A stretch of 64,000 nucleotides of DNA from Natronomonas halophila. GTDB taxonomy: Archaea > Halobacteriota > Halobacteria > Halobacteriales > Haloarculaceae. The stretch is taken from NCBI RefSeq assembly GCF_013391085.1, contig NZ_CP058334.1:1240001-1304000 (forward strand), read 5' to 3'. Below are positions 1 to 7,915 of this stretch, piece by piece. The position numbers were made by a program, and so were the translations under genes. Below the pieces are notes generated by a model. That model was not told the origin of the DNA and searched no databases. It saw only the letters and a list, made by a program, of their open reading frames with translations. The stretch's first letter is position 1; each line of letters opens with the position of its first letter.

Positions 1-201
1 GACAACGACGAGTTCATCGGCCGCCCCGTCCGCGAGGTCGGACCGGAACTCCCCGGCCGCTGTCTCATCGCGCTCGTGACACACGGCGACGAGACGTTCG
101 TTCCGGAAGCCGACTACGTCCTCGAGCGCGGCGACCACATCACGCTCATGGGCGAACACGATTCGGTCCGGAAATCGATGGCCCGCTGCCGCGGCGAATA
201 G
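1..201 (+). CDS. TrkA-C (RCK_C) domain protein, C-terminal fragment
   Basis: The first 66 codons of the window, in frame 1, end at a TAG. The peptide runs from DNDEFIGRPVREVG through a segment reading LVTHGDETFVPEADYVLERG to a tail GDHITLMGEHDSVRKS. This is the usual beta-rich pattern of RCK_C/TrkA-C ligand-binding domains that gate potassium channels and transporters or regulate other membrane carriers. The start and any NAD-binding or membrane part lie outside the window, so it could be a Trk subunit, a SLC13-type carrier or a stand-alone regulator. The domain call is fairly safe; the specific role is not. Confidence 0.7.
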   Translation, partial: DNDEFIGRPVREVGPELPGRCLIALVTHGDETFVPEADYVLERGDHITLMGEHDSVRKSMARCRGE

Positions 202-210
202 TCGCCGGCT

Positions 211-1176
211 CTACAACTCGCCTTGCTGGACGACGGCGATATTCAGGCCGACGTCCTCGTTTGCCATCTCCTTGCATCGCTCGATAGTCGTCCCTGCCGT
301 TCCCTGTGCCGTGAGGTGGGTCAGCGCGCCGGCCGCTACCGTCCCCTCGGGGTCGGCGGTCGGGTCCGCGCCCAAGATTGCGGACCCGGAATCGCCGGGG
401 GTCCCGCGGAGGGCGGCATGCCAACTCCGGTAGTTGTCGAGGTCGCCAAGCGAGGCGCCACGACGGCCCTTCGTCGCGAACACTTCGCCGTTCCCGACGC
501 CGTTTCCGTACTGGCAAATCGGCTCACCCGAGGGGAGCGCCCCCGAGTCGACGACGCCGGTCGGTCCGCCGAACTGCGGTAGCGAGGGGTTAACGACGCC
601 CTCCCTAACCGCCGCGTCCGGTATTTCGACCAGCCCGAAGTCGTGGCCGACCTGCGTCCCGTCGGCGGCGGCCTGCCGTGCGTAGACCACGTCGCCGAGT
701 TCGTAGGTCGTCCCGCGGAGGCCGTTCAGAGCGGTTAGCCCGCCGAAGGTGTAGTCGATACCGACACGGACGGTGACGTTTCTCAAGTCGTCGCCGTCCG
801 GCGAGGTGTTGTCGCCGACGGCACCGTTTCCGAGGAAACAGTGGCCCGCCGCGCCGAGGTAGTAGGAGCCGCCATCCTCCCAGACGAAGTTCGCGGTACA
901 ACCGGCGGTGGTGCCGTCGCGCTCGACGAGGAGCATCGACCCCGGACCGATACCCGAGGACCGTTCGGGGACCGACGCCGCGGTTACCGTTTCAGTGCGG
1001 TCGGTGACGCCGCTCAGGTCTCGCGGGCCGAGGCGTTCGGCGGAATCCCGCAACGCCGCCTCGTCCACGTCGGTCGGTTCCGCGGCCGATGCCGCGCCGA
1101 TACCGCCGAGTCCGGCAATCCCGGCGACTCCGGCACGAAGGACGTGCCGCCGTGTCGTTGAATCGTACTCGGTCAT
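211..1176 (-). CDS. Tat-exported trypsin-like serine protease
   Basis: This is a 321-residue protein of chymotrypsin/trypsin (S1-like) fold, predicted to act outside the cell. The N-terminus has a twin-arginine signal (TTRRHVLRAG followed by a Gly/Ala-rich hydrophobic stretch to about residue 32). The catalytic triad can be read as His112 in GAAGHC, Asp179 in GHDFGLVEI and Ser263 in GTPGDSGSA. Cys93 and Cys113 probably form the disulfide beside the catalytic His. The ATG at 1176 was chosen because it places the RR motif next to the N-terminus; the longer open frame has no signal. It is divergent from the AOR gene across a gap of about 170 bp. Substrates are unknown. Confidence 0.85.
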   Translation of the reverse strand: MTEYDSTTRRHVLRAGVAGIAGLGGIGAASAAEPTDVDEAALRDSAERLGPRDLSGVTDRTETVTAASVPERSSGIGPGSMLLVERDGTTAGCTANFVWEDGGSYYLGAAGHCFLGNGAVGDNTSPDGDDLRNVTVRVGIDYTFGGLTALNGLRGTTYELGDVVYARQAAADGTQVGHDFGLVEIPDAAVREGVVNPSLPQFGGPTGVVDSGALPSGEPICQYGNGVGNGEVFATKGRRGASLGDLDNYRSWHAALRGTPGDSGSAILGADPTADPEGTVAAGALTHLTAQGTAGTTIERCKEMANEDVGLNIAVVQQGEL

Positions 1177-1308
1177 TCGATAACGTTGTTCGCTGATTCC
1201 CGAATAGGCCTGCTGGTGGCCATAAGCGGGAGTTTTAGTGCTTGGTTGCGACGTCGCCGCGGAAACCGGATGCCCGTTTAAGAATGCCCTGTCGTCCAAC
1301 GGCGTACG

Positions 1309-1316
1309 CTTTATTG
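1309..1316 (+). promoter_or_regulatory. TATA box of the AOR gene
   Basis: CTTTATTG sits about 30 nt before the ATG at 1344. That is the spacing expected for a haloarchaeal promoter giving a leaderless or very short-leader mRNA. Confidence 0.5.
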
Positions 1317-1343
1317 TGGGCGGGTGTAACCTACCCACAGAGA

Positions 1344-3041
1344 ATGATACACAGCGAGGGTCCGCTACTCACTATCGACGTCGGCGCACAGGAGACGACT
1401 GAGGAGGCAATCGACGACGTCCTCGAATCGTTCATCGGCGGCCGCGGCGCCGGGACGAAACTCGCCCACGACCGCATCCCCTTCGATGCCGACCCGCTCG
1501 GCCCGGAGAACCGACTGGTCTTCGCGGCCGGCCCCCTGCAGACCTCGATAATGAGCTACACCGGCCGGATGTCCTGTACGGGCCTCTCGCCGCTTACCGA
1601 TGGCCTGCTGTCGTCGAACGCCGGCGGCTTCATGTCCCGTCCGTTCATCGACACCGGCTATTCGGCGGTCGAAATCACCGGGTCGAGCGACGAACTCGTC
1701 GGCATCCACGTCACCGACGAGGGCGTCGAGTTCGAGACGGTCGACGAACTCGAAGCAGCCACCGTCGAGGAGACCATCGAGCACATCGAGGAGGCGACCG
1801 GCCTCGACAAGGAACACACCGCCGTCGTCGGTCCGGCCGGTGAAAACGAGGTGCGGTTCGCCTCGATTATGACCTCCGAATCCCGCGCGTTCGGCCGCGG
1901 CGGGCTGGGTGCGGTCCTCGGGTCGAAGAACGTCAAGTTCCTCACCTTCGACGGCGACTCCCGACCCGACATCGAGGGGCTGAACGACGACCTCATCCGC
2001 GAGATTCACGCGGAGGCTTCCCAGTCCAGCAGCCCCATGAAGGACGCCGGCACCGTGTCGGTCTCCGATTACGCCAACTCCGTCGGCGCGCTGCCGACGA
2101 AGTACTTCGAGGAACTCAGCTACGACAAGGTCGACCAGATCGGCTCGGCGGCCGTCATCGAGCACAAATACAAGAAGGGCACCTGCTCGTCGTGTGCCTT
2201 CGCGTGCAAACTCCCGACCCGCGACGAGGAAAGCGGCCTCGAAACCGAGGGGCCCGAATACGAGACGATGATGTCCTTCGGCTCGAACGCGCTGGTCGAT
2301 GACTTCGTCGCCATCATGAAATCCAACGAGCTGTGCGACACCTACGGGCTGGACACCATCTCCTGTGGCGACGCCATCGCCGCCTACCTCGCCGCCGAAG
2401 ACGAGTTCGGCAACGTCGACCTCATCCACGACCTCATCGAGAAAATCGCCCACCGCGAGGGCGTCGGCGACACCCTCGCCGAGGGCATCGACCGCTTCCA
2501 CGACGAACTGGGCGTCGACAACTGGACGATGAAGGGCATGGAGTTCGCCGCCCACGACGGCCGCACGCTCAACGGGCAGGGCCTCTCCTTTGCCACCTCG
2601 AACCGCGGTGCCGACCACATGTACGCCGAGATGTACCAACTGGAGTACCCGCTCGTCGCGCCCGACCAGGCGCTGGATTCCGACGGCGTCGAGGGGAAAT
2701 CCGAACGCCTCATCGAGATGGAGAACAAGAACGCCGTCCACGACTCCGGCGTCCTCTGTAAGTTCGCCTTCTCGAATATGACCCATGAGCGGTACGCGCG
2801 CCTGTTCGATACCGACTGGGACACGCTACAGGACGTCGGCAGCCGAATCATCGAACTCGAACGCCACTTCAACAGCAAGCGCGGCTTCGACCGCTCGGAC
2901 GACAACGACCTGCCCTACGAACTGGAGGGCCTCGACGACGAACTCGACAACTACTACGACCTGCGCGGCTGGAACGACGACGGTACTGTGCCTGATGCAA
3001 GCGTTGGTGGGTCGACGGGCGCGACGCCCGCTGACGACTAG
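1344..3041 (+). CDS. aor: Tungsten-dependent aldehyde:ferredoxin oxidoreductase family protein
   Basis: This 565-residue cytoplasmic enzyme belongs to the AOR family, which oxidises aldehydes to carboxylic acids with ferredoxin using a tungstopterin cofactor and one [4Fe-4S] cluster. The cluster ligands are visible as Cys281, Cys284 and Cys288 (CSSCAFAC) plus Cys472 (GVLCKF), which matches the family pattern CX2CX3C plus a distant Cys. The N-terminal domain shows GGRGAGTKL and RMSCTGLSPLT, and the C-terminus has the usual LRGWNDDGTVP tail. The ATG at 1344 is preferred over an upstream in-frame ATG because the upstream part is not family-like and a TATA box precedes 1344. No cofactor-assembly gene is adjacent. 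The substrate cannot be told from sequence. Confidence 0.9.
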   Translation: MIHSEGPLLTIDVGAQETTEEAIDDVLESFIGGRGAGTKLAHDRIPFDADPLGPENRLVFAAGPLQTSIMSYTGRMSCTGLSPLTDGLLSSNAGGFMSRPFIDTGYSAVEITGSSDELVGIHVTDEGVEFETVDELEAATVEETIEHIEEATGLDKEHTAVVGPAGENEVRFASIMTSESRAFGRGGLGAVLGSKNVKFLTFDGDSRPDIEGLNDDLIREIHAEASQSSSPMKDAGTVSVSDYANSVGALPTKYFEELSYDKVDQIGSAAVIEHKYKKGTCSSCAFACKLPTRDEESGLETEGPEYETMMSFGSNALVDDFVAIMKSNELCDTYGLDTISCGDAIAAYLAAEDEFGNVDLIHDLIEKIAHREGVGDTLAEGIDRFHDELGVDNWTMKGMEFAAHDGRTLNGQGLSFATSNRGADHMYAEMYQLEYPLVAPDQALDSDGVEGKSERLIEMENKNAVHDSGVLCKFAFSNMTHERYARLFDTDWDTLQDVGSRIIELERHFNSKRGFDRSDDNDLPYELEGLDDELDNYYDLRGWNDDGTVPDASVGGSTGATPADD

Positions 3042-3060
3042 CTTCTCACGTCTTTCTTTA
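3016..3060 (+). terminator. Hairpin plus T-rich tract at the end of the AOR gene
   Basis: A 6-bp stem (CGGGCG / CGCCCG, loop CGA, 3016-3030) lies in the last codons. It is followed by a pyrimidine-rich stretch with TCTTTCTTTA after the stop. Archaeal termination mainly needs the T-rich tract, so this is a plausible 3' end. Confidence 0.4.
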
Positions 3061-3234
3061 TAAATCGCGTTTCGTTGGCTTCTCGACTACCACGGCCCCG
3101 ACCATCGGCCCGCTGGCAGCCGAGTATTTATAACCCAAAACGAGACCATCGACGCCATGACCTGAGAACTGCCGGCCGGCGTCTCGCGGGAGCGTGGTGC
3201 AGCGCCGGTCGAGAGGTATCGCACCGCCTGTTCG
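3042..3234. other. Intergenic gap with two orphan TATA-like boxes
   Basis: There is no convincing protein gene in these 193 bp. There are two strong TATA-like strings, TTTATAAA at 3057-3064 and TATTTATAA at 3125-3133. Neither precedes a gene on the plus strand, because the next gene downstream is on the minus strand and ends at 3235. A short non-coding transcript or antisense promoter is possible but not shown. Confidence 0.4.
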
Positions 3235-3663
3235 CTATTCGGCTTCCTCGCCGCGCCACGCCGAGCCGTCGTCGCCGCCGCCCGTCTTGTAGGTCCCGCG
3301 AGCGGTTGCGATGTCGGTTCCGTCCTCGTCGGTGACGTCGACCGAGACGGTGGCGACGCTGTCGCCGTTGCGGATGACCTCGGCCTCCGCACGGAGCGTC
3401 CCGCCGGTCGCGGGTGCGAGATAATCCATCCGCATGTTGATAGTCGGCGTGACGGTGAAGTTCGCGGACATGACCGCCGCGCCGCCGACGGTGTCGGCCA
3501 GCGAGTAGGCCACGCCGCCGTGGGCGACCAACTGGTTCGGGTTCGAGGAGTGTTCCTGGGAGAGCTCCAGCTCCCCGACCGCGTAGCCGTCTTCAGCTTC
3601 CAGTAGCTCGATGCCGAGGTGGTCGTTGTACGGCATCCGAGCGAACATCTCGGAGAGGTCCAT
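3235..3663 (-). CDS. PaaI-type hotdog-fold acyl-CoA thioesterase
   Basis: This 142-residue protein of the PaaI/YdiI hotdog thioesterase family hydrolyses acyl- or aryl-CoA esters in the cytoplasm. The family signature is the stretch NQLVAHGGVAYSLADTVGGA at the central helix, followed by the strand motifs TINMRMDYLAPA and TARGTYK. The start at 3663 (MDLSEMFARMPYNDHLG) gives the normal family length; the longer frame adds 35 unlike residues. It converges with AOR and diverges from the ACT-domain gene at 3774. The acyl substrate is unknown. Confidence 0.85.
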   Translation of the reverse strand: MDLSEMFARMPYNDHLGIELLEAEDGYAVGELELSQEHSSNPNQLVAHGGVAYSLADTVGGAAVMSANFTVTPTINMRMDYLAPATGGTLRAEAEVIRNGDSVATVSVDVTDEDGTDIATARGTYKTGGGDDGSAWRGEEAE

Positions 3664-3773
3664 ACTCGCCGATGAACCGCCGGCGACCAAAAGGCCGTTC
3701 AATCGCGACGGTCGACCCGCCGCCAGTTCGCGGACGGCGCAACTAACAACACCCCGGACCGTGACCAACGGGT

Positions 3774-4277
3774 ATGTTCGACGAGATTATGCGGAAGTTC
3801 GAGGACAGCCCGAGCCAGCAGGCTGTCATTCGGCTCCTGCTCGAACGCGGCTTCTCCGTCAACGACGACGGCCGCGTCGTCTCCGGCGGCATCGAGATTC
3901 CGAACACGGGCATCGCCCGCGAAATCGACGTCGACCGCCGGGTCGTCGACGCGACGACCGACGCCATCCTCGAAGACGACGAACTCCGTCGTATCTTCCA
4001 GAACATCTCGGCGATTCCGTCGCTAATGGACCTCGCGCCCGTGTTGGACCTGAACGTCCTGACGGTTCGGGTGGGAAATGCCGACCAGCCGGGTATCGTC
4101 GCGGAAATCACGGGGATGCTCGCCGACAACGACATCTCGATTCGCCAGACTATCAGCGAGGACCCGGAGTTCACCGACGAGCCGAAACTCTACATCATCA
4201 CCGACGAACCGCTGCCGGGCGAGTTGCTCAACGAGATTCGCGCCCTCGACTTCGTCCGCAAAATCGAACTGGAGTAG
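3774..4277 (+). CDS. ACT-domain regulator of amino-acid metabolism
   Basis: This 167-residue protein has a helical, winged-helix-like N-terminal half (residues 1-75, with SQQAVIRLLLERGFSVNDDG) and a C-terminal ACT domain from about residue 92 (LNVLTVRVGNADQPGIVAEI, then DNDISIRQTISEDP). ACT domains bind amino acids, and proteins of this archaeal type (COG2061-like) are taken to be ligand-responsive transcription regulators. The target and ligand are not visible. The stop codon is followed one base later by an inverted-repeat element that fills the gap to the convergent gene. Confidence 0.75.
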   Translation: MFDEIMRKFEDSPSQQAVIRLLLERGFSVNDDGRVVSGGIEIPNTGIAREIDVDRRVVDATTDAILEDDELRRIFQNISAIPSLMDLAPVLDLNVLTVRVGNADQPGIVAEITGMLADNDISIRQTISEDPEFTDEPKLYIITDEPLPGELLNEIRALDFVRKIELE

Positions 4278-4278
4278 A

Positions 4279-4383
4279 TACTGTCGGACGTAATTTCGTG
4301 AATATTCGAATAGCCGACGTGTCTGAGCCCCATCTCAGGGCTTGCCAACGGGACAGAAATCCGAGTAGTTACGTCCGACAGTA
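4279..4383. repeat. 105-bp element bounded by perfect 15-bp inverted repeats
   Basis: The ends are TACTGTCGGACGTAA (4279-4293) and its exact reverse complement (4369-4383). The element fills the gap between two convergent genes: one base after the stop of the ACT gene and immediately before the stop of the gene at 4384. Inside is a small hairpin (CTGAG...CTCAG near 4324-4339). There is no coding potential. A solo copy of the same end, GATACTGTCGGACGT, occurs at 49796-49810. It may be a MITE-like element or a bidirectional terminator. Confidence 0.75.
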
Positions 4384-5091
4384 CTAATTCTTCGTCGGTT
4401 CGGACTCGCCGTGGGTTTCCTCTTCGCCTTCCTCCGGCGGCGGGTGACCTTCGACGGCTTCGGCCACGTTGGTTTCCTTCGGGATGTCGACGTGCCAGCG
4501 GTCGACCGAGGTTTCGTAGTCCGCGAGTTTGTTGGAGACGCGAATCTTCAGGTCGTCGTCGTTGATGTTGACCTCGAAGACGTAGTCGTCGCCATCGCCG
4601 GCCGACTGGACGTTCGCACTGACCAGTTGGTTGTCGAAGTAGTACGGCGATACCTGTGTCATGACCTTCTTGTAAACGCCCCCCTCGACTTTCCGGAGCG
4701 CTTTCCGGGTCGCCGAGTCTGCCGCGCGAGCAACGTGATTGATGGAATCGCGCCACTCGCCGACGGCCTCGACTGGCTCTTCGAGGCTCTCGTAGGAGTC
4801 CGCCAACTTCTCGCCGGCGGTCTTGAGATCGTCCTCGGGCTCTTTGCCCGCCTTCTCGCCTTCGCCCTCCGCGACGGCCGCTTGCTCGGCGGTCTTTTCG
4901 CTGACGTCCTTGCTGAGCCGTTCTTCGGCTTTCGGTCGCCAGTCGTCCCATTCTTCGAGTGCGTCCTCGTCGACCGGCTGGTCCTCATCCGCGAGGTCCT
5001 TGAGTGCTCGCGTGATTCGTTCGCCGTGTTCGACGATGTCTCCCCAGCGTCCGCGGACCTTGAACCCGGAGACGCTCTCTTCGACCTCCAT
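4384..5091 (-). CDS. Conserved haloarchaeal protein, possibly DUF5828
   Basis: This is a 235-residue, strongly acidic soluble protein without signal or membrane segments. It begins MEVEESVSGFKVRGRWGDIVE and has a long Glu/Lys/Ala-rich, probably coiled-coil middle (residues 45-120). The C-terminal part has a beta-like segment (YVFEVNINDDDLKIRV) and an acidic tail. The longer open frame to 5916 is ignored because the extension is the shadow of upp on the other strand. It resembles what is annotated as DUF5828 in halophiles, recalled rather than searched. The function is unknown. It is divergent from upp, with 81 bp between. Confidence 0.7.
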   Translation of the reverse strand: MEVEESVSGFKVRGRWGDIVEHGERITRALKDLADEDQPVDEDALEEWDDWRPKAEERLSKDVSEKTAEQAAVAEGEGEKAGKEPEDDLKTAGEKLADSYESLEEPVEAVGEWRDSINHVARAADSATRKALRKVEGGVYKKVMTQVSPYYFDNQLVSANVQSAGDGDDYVFEVNINDDDLKIRVSNKLADYETSVDRWHVDIPKETNVAEAVEGHPPPEEGEEETHGESEPTKN

Positions 5092-5142
5092 TACGGTCCG
5101 GTTCGTGCCACGTGGCCTTACGTTTTGTCGCCCATCGGCGGG

Positions 5143-5149
5143 CTTTAAG
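5143..5149 (+). promoter_or_regulatory. TATA box of upp
   Basis: CTTTAAG lies 24-30 nt before the ATG at 5173, consistent with a leaderless upp transcript. Confidence 0.5.
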
Positions 5150-5172
5150 CCGACGGGGGCCACGATACCTGT

Positions 5173-5844
5173 ATGCCCATCGAGGACCGCGATGACGCAC
5201 ACGTCATCACCCACTCGCTGGCGAAGCATACCCTCTCGGAGCTTCGCTCGGTCGAAACCGACCAGGTGGCGTTTCGGAACGGCCTCGTCGACCTCGGTCG
5301 TCTCTGTGGTTTCGAAATCATCGACGGGATGCTGGAAACCGAATACGTCTCGATTACGACGCCGCTGGCCGAAACCACCGGCGAGGTCGTCAAAGGCCTC
5401 GACGACGTCGTCATCGTCAACGTACTTCGCGCGGCGACGCCCTTCGTGGAGGGGCTCGTCGAAGCGTTCCCGCACGCCCGTCAGGGCGTCATTTCCGCGG
5501 GGCGCGACGAGGAAGCCGGCATGGACGAGGACGGCGAGTTCCCCATCACCGTCGACTACGTGAAACTCCCCGAAATCAACGAGGACGATACGGTTATCGT
5601 CGCCGACCCGATGCTCGCGACGGGGTCGACGATGGTCGCCGTCCTTGAAGAGGTCATGAATATGGGCGACCCCGAACGGCTGGTCGTCCTCTCGGCGGTG
5701 AGCGCGCCGCCGGGACTCGTCCGCGTCGACGAGGCGTTCCCGAGCGTCGACATCCTCACCGTCAGCATCGACGAGCGCCTCGACGACGACGGCTACATCG
5801 TCCCCGGCGTCGGCGACGCGGGCGACCGCGCGTTCGGTACCTGA
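5173..5844 (+). CDS. upp: Uracil phosphoribosyltransferase
   Basis: This 223-residue enzyme makes UMP from uracil and PRPP (pyrimidine salvage). The PRPP-binding signature reads [15 protein letters not shown] in the second half. The upstream flexible-loop region and [12 protein letters not shown] are typical of UPRTase. The C-terminal uracil-binding segment [24 protein letters not shown] is complete, so the gene is intact. It has its own promoter and no obvious operon partner. Confidence 0.95.
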   Translation: MPIEDRDDAHVITHSLAKHTLSELRSVETDQVAFRNGLVDLGRLCGFEIIDGMLETEYVSITTPLAETTGEVVKGLDDVVIVNVLRAATPFVEGLVEAFPHARQGVISAGRDEEAGMDEDGEFPITVDYVKLPEINEDDTVIVADPMLATGSTMVAVLEEVMNMGDPERLVVLSAVSAPPGLVRVDEAFPSVDILTVSIDERLDDDGYIVPGVGDAGDRAFGT

Positions 5845-5938
5845 GCTCGCCCACCGTTTCAGGTCGAAATCCGATACGCGACGCGTGGGAACTATCTCCA
5901 CGAGAACCCGGCACAACCCCTCGTTTTCACCTGGAGAT

Positions 5939-5962
5939 AACCGCCCTCCTGCGGTTTCGTTC
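5939..5962. terminator. Hairpin between convergent upp and yigZ genes
   Basis: AACCGC (5939-5944), a 6-nt loop and GCGGTT (5951-5956) are followed by TCGTTCC. A second small palindrome (AGCGTCAGACGCT) lies about 15 bp on. Both sit in the 153-bp gap between the 3' ends of two convergent genes, which suggests a shared terminator. Confidence 0.35.
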
Positions 5963-5997
5963 CTCCCGAAGCGTCAGACGCTCGGCAGACGTCGCTA

Positions 5998-6624
5998 TCA
6001 GGGGTCGGCGCGACCGCTCGTTGCACTCCGAAGGCGGTCCCGAAGCGCCTCGGCTTCGGCGACGGGGACACGAATATCGAAGGCGACGGCCTCGCCGTAC
6101 TCGGCCTCGAACTCGACGCCCTCGCTTTCGAGGATTCTGCGGACCGTACCAGAGTCGTCGTAGTCGACGGTAATCGAAAACTGCTCGTGAGGCCGTTCCT
6201 CGACGATATCGGCGGCATCGAGGACGTCCTTAACTGCCCCGGAGTAGGCGCGCACGAGTCCGCCGACGCCGAGTTCGGTGCCGCCGTAATAGCGGGTGAT
6301 GACGACACAGACGTTCTCTATCTCCTGACCCTGTAGCACCGACAACATCGGCTTGCCCGCGCTCCCGGAGGGTTCGCCGTCGTCCGAGGAGTACTCGCGG
6401 AACGGGTCCGCGCGGACGCGATAGGCCGGGACGTTGTGGGTCGCATCAGCGTAGGTGTCCTCGATGTCCTCGATGAACGACTCGGCGGCGTCGACGCCCT
6501 CGACGGGCGCGGCATGGGCGAGAAACTCCGAGCCCTGAACGGTGAAACTCGCCTCCGCGCGGTCGGCGAGCGTCAGGTAGGCGTCGTCAGCGTCGGCCGC
6601 AGCGTCAGCATCATCGTCCGGCAC
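5998..6624 (-). CDS. YigZ/IMPACT family protein
   Basis: This 208-residue protein of the YigZ/IMPACT family has a conserved N-terminal domain with the motifs HNVPAYRV, DDGEPSGSAGKPML and VITRYYGGTELGVGGLVRAY, plus a C-terminal ferredoxin-like DUF1949 domain. Eukaryotic IMPACT modulates translation through GCN2. The bacterial and archaeal role is not settled, though binding to nucleic acid or ribosome-linked roles have been proposed. The start used is GTG at 6624. It is not in an operon. Confidence 0.85.
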   Translation of the reverse strand: MPDDDADAAADADDAYLTLADRAEASFTVQGSEFLAHAAPVEGVDAAESFIEDIEDTYADATHNVPAYRVRADPFREYSSDDGEPSGSAGKPMLSVLQGQEIENVCVVITRYYGGTELGVGGLVRAYSGAVKDVLDAADIVEERPHEQFSITVDYDDSGTVRRILESEGVEFEAEYGEAVAFDIRVPVAEAEALRDRLRSATSGRADP

Positions 6625-6686
6625 ACCTGCGTTTCGGGGATGCTAGCCCAAACCCGTTTCGCGTTCGCGGGCGGGCGTCCAACGGG

Positions 6687-6694
6687 TATTTATA
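6687..6694 (+). promoter_or_regulatory. TATA box of the PiT transporter gene
   Basis: TATTTATA lies 26-33 nt upstream of the ATG at 6720, a clear archaeal TATA element for a leaderless mRNA. Confidence 0.6.
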
Positions 6695-6719
6695 CGGCGG
6701 GCCGACCTATCGGACGCCA

Positions 6720-7892
6720 ATGGATACGGTCACCCTCGTGACGTTTCTGGCTGCCGGCGGCGCGAGTCTCTTTATGGCGTGGGCCATCGGCGCCGGGTCC
6801 TCGGGGTCGACGCCCTTTGCCCCCGCGGTCGGCGCCAACGCCATCTCGGTGATGCGCGCCGGGTTCTTCGTCGGGATTCTCGGCTTGCTCGGCGCCACCC
6901 TGCAGGGTGCGAACGTGACCGAAGCCGTCGGCCGCGAACTCGTCGTCGGGGCGACCCTCTCGCCGATTGCGGCCATCGTCGCGCTGACGATTGCCGCCGG
7001 CCTCGTCGCAATCGGCATCTTCACCGGTTATCCCATCGCCACCGCCTTCACCGTCACCGGGGCCGTCGTCGGTGCCGGACTGGCGATGGGCGGCGGCCCA
7101 GCGTGGGCGAAATACGGCGAGATTCTGGCCGTCTGGACGCTGACGCCGTTCGTCGGCGGCGGCATCGCCTACGGGACGGCCAGAGCCCTCCGAAACGATG
7201 CCGTGCCGGAACTGGTCGCGATTCCCCTCCTCGCGGGCGTCGTCGGCGCCATCATCGCCAACGTCGAGTTCGTCCTGCTCGGGCCACCGGGCGAGGCCGC
7301 CTCCCTCGCCACCTCGGTTACCGCGTCGATGGCCGGCCGCCTCGGCGTGACGCTACTTTTGGCGGCCGCCGCGGCCGCCGCCCTCGGCGCCGACATGCGC
7401 AACGAGCGGGCGGCCGGCCAGCGGCACTTCCTGCTGGCGCTTGGCGGCCTGGTGGCCTTCTCGGCCGGCGGCAGTCAGGTCGGCCTCGCACTGGGGCCGC
7501 TGCTACCGCTGTTCGATACGGTCGATTTCGCGATACCGCTCGTCGCCCTGCTGTTCGGCGGCGGCCTCGGCCTCCTGTTGGGTTCGTGGACCGCCGCCCC
7601 GCGGATGATAAAGGCCATCGCACAGGACTACTCCTCGCTCGGGCCGCGACGCTCCATCGCCGCGCTCATTCCCTCCTTTACTATCGCACAGGTGGCTATC
7701 TTCCTCGGCGTCCCCATCTCTTTCAACGAAATCATCGTCTCGGGTGTCATCGGCGCGGGCGCGGCCGCCGGCACCGGCGGCGTCAGCGGCGGGAAAATCG
7801 GCTACACCGTCCTCGCGTGGTTCGGGTCGCTGCTCAGTGCCGGCGTCCTCAGTTACACGCTGTATACGGGGCTGTCGCTGGTGTTTCTGTAA
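6720..7892 (+). CDS. PiT-family inorganic phosphate (or sulfate) transporter
   Basis: This is a 390-residue polytopic membrane protein with about 11 hydrophobic segments. It has the inverted-repeat architecture of the PiT/PHO4 family. The first half carries PFAPAVGANAISVMRAG and GIFTGYPIATAFTVTGAV. The second half carries FNEIIVSGVIGAG and GTGGVSGGKIGYTVLAW. Family members move phosphate, or in some cases sulfate, with H+ or Na+. The gene is single, with a strong TATA box, and converges with the CorC-like gene. The substrate is inferred from family only. Confidence 0.88.
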   Translation: MDTVTLVTFLAAGGASLFMAWAIGAGSSGSTPFAPAVGANAISVMRAGFFVGILGLLGATLQGANVTEAVGRELVVGATLSPIAAIVALTIAAGLVAIGIFTGYPIATAFTVTGAVVGAGLAMGGGPAWAKYGEILAVWTLTPFVGGGIAYGTARALRNDAVPELVAIPLLAGVVGAIIANVEFVLLGPPGEAASLATSVTASMAGRLGVTLLLAAAAAAALGADMRNERAAGQRHFLLALGGLVAFSAGGSQVGLALGPLLPLFDTVDFAIPLVALLFGGGLGLLLGSWTAAPRMIKAIAQDYSSLGPRRSIAALIPSFTIAQVAIFLGVPISFNEIIVSGVIGAGAAAGTGGVSGGKIGYTVLAWFGSLLSAGVLSYTLYTGLSLVFL

Positions 7893-7915
7893 CCGACAAA
7901 ACAGGCGGGCGTCCC

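Noticed and set aside
3075-3335. Small Arg/Pro-rich plus-strand ORF behind the orphan TATA boxes
   Set aside because: The composition is typical of shadow frames and half of it lies opposite the thioesterase gene. It has no acidic halophile character.
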